Under the pieces are notes generated by a model. The model did not search any database, was not told the DNA's origin, and saw only the letters and a program-made list of their open reading frames with translations. Positions 12,154 through 12,411 of a DNA stretch of 12,411 nucleotides are shown piece by piece (the stretch's first letter is position 1; every line of letters begins with the position of its first letter). The position numbers were made by a program, and so were the translations under genes. Origin of the DNA: Deltaproteobacteria bacterium (GTDB taxonomy: Bacteria; Desulfobacterota_C; Deferrisomatia; Deferrisomatales; JACRMM01); contig JACRCS010001050.1 of assembly GCA_016218905.1 (NCBI GenBank), positions 1-12,411 of the forward strand. Reading direction: 5' to 3'.

Positions 12154-12196
12154 AGAGGCGCCGCCGCCGACGGGAAGTCGGCCGCGGCGCCTCTTT
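12154..12196. terminator. Strong hairpin terminator between convergent genes
   Basis: An 18-bp stem with a single mismatch (12154-12171 against 12177-12194), a GGGAA loop, and TTT after the right arm. The stem starts AGAGGCGCCGC and closes with GCCGAC/GTCGGC. It lies 97 bp after the oxidoreductase stop and 18 bp after the stop of the minus-strand recombinase, so it can end transcripts from both sides. The T-run is short, but the stem is very stable. Confidence 0.72.
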
Positions 12197-12213
12197 GCGT
12201 TCACGCGAAGGGA

Positions 12214-12411
12214 TCAGAGGGCGTCGGCGGGACTGCGGACCGCGACCCCGGGGCGGTTCAGGACGTGCGTGTAGATCATCGTAGTCGACACGTCCGCGTG
12301 CCCGAGCAGTGCCTGGACGGTCCGGATGTCGGAGCCGGACTCGAGGAGGTGGGTGGCAAACGAGTGACGGAGGGTGTGGGGGCTCACGCGCTTCGGGATG
12401 CCGGCTTTGCG
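12214..12411 (-). CDS. Tyrosine recombinase, integron-integrase-like, C-terminal end (5' part outside window)
   Basis: The final 65 residues of a tyrosine recombinase. Catalytic residues are visible: H12 and R15 in [11 protein letters not shown]38 in [10 protein letters not shown], and nucleophile Y47 in MIYTHVLNR. The spacing H-x-x-R, G-H, Y is that of Xer/integron integrases. The sequence [20 protein letters not shown] followed by MIYTHVLNR and [11 protein letters not shown] is very close to the C-terminus of IntI proteins, which end Y-T-H-V-L-x-x-G-G-x-G-V-R-S-P-x-D. XerC/D proteins usually end differently after the tyrosine. The catalytic half therefore looks functional. An IntI would require the extra helix patch located in the unseen part. 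The gene runs right to left; cassettes and attI, if present, would normally lie beyond the right edge. Confidence 0.82.
   Translation of the reverse strand, partial: RKAGIPKRVSPHTLRHSFATHLLESGSDIRTVQALLGHADVSTTMIYTHVLNRPGVAVRSPADAL

Overview
The window is a high-GC bacterial chromosome segment. Protein-family content (a Liv-type ABC transporter operon with a Tat-exported binding protein, a UroD-superfamily enzyme, a 4-oxalocrotonate-type tautomerase, FeoB, and several toxin-antitoxin modules among palindromic repeats) suits a soil or sediment organism such as Methylomirabilota/Rokubacteria or a deltaproteobacterial-type lineage. That placement is inference; no 16S or marker gene is present.

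Layout, left to right. (1) 1-815, plus strand: the C-terminal third of the ferrous-iron permease FeoB, overlapping by 4 nt a 63-residue protein with nine cysteines. (2) 816-1120: intergenic, holding a 159-bp palindromic element that folds into an outer stem with three internal hairpins, then a sigma70-like promoter. (3) 1121-2134, plus: a stand-alone FAD/NAD(P) oxidoreductase. (4) 8042 down to 2181, minus: one seven-gene transcription unit, tautomerase > UroD-like enzyme > LivK-like binding protein > LivH > LivM > LivG > LivF. The transporter genes overlap by 4, 4, 4 and 14 nt. The two enzymes lie first, 28 and 58 nt from their downstream neighbours, which suggests that the imported compound is processed by them. 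(5) 8121-12060: an accessory region. It contains two dispersed repeat families fused at one junction, a DUF433/DUF5615 toxin-antitoxin pair, an inverted-repeat element (9351-9526), a ribbon-helix-helix/PIN toxin-antitoxin pair, a lone HigA-type antitoxin with evidence of a frameshift, a short gene remnant, and a 259-bp inverted-repeat element containing a REP-like palindrome. The right end of that last element forms the N-terminal codons of a zinc-independent quinone oxidoreductase. (6) 12061-12411: a promoter-like signal, a strong hairpin terminator, and the last 65 residues of a minus-strand tyrosine recombinase resembling integron integrases.

The right half therefore looks like a plastic locus: addiction modules, at least four non-autonomous repeat insertions, and a site-specific recombinase at the edge. 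The left half is core-like metabolism and transport. No single gene here is clearly an unknown system. The points most worth following are the cysteine-rich FeoB partner, the enzyme-transporter operon with its unusual UroD-like active site and degenerate LivG signature, the mobile element that rewrote a gene start, the frameshifted HigA, and the integron-like recombinase whose cassettes, if any, lie outside the window.
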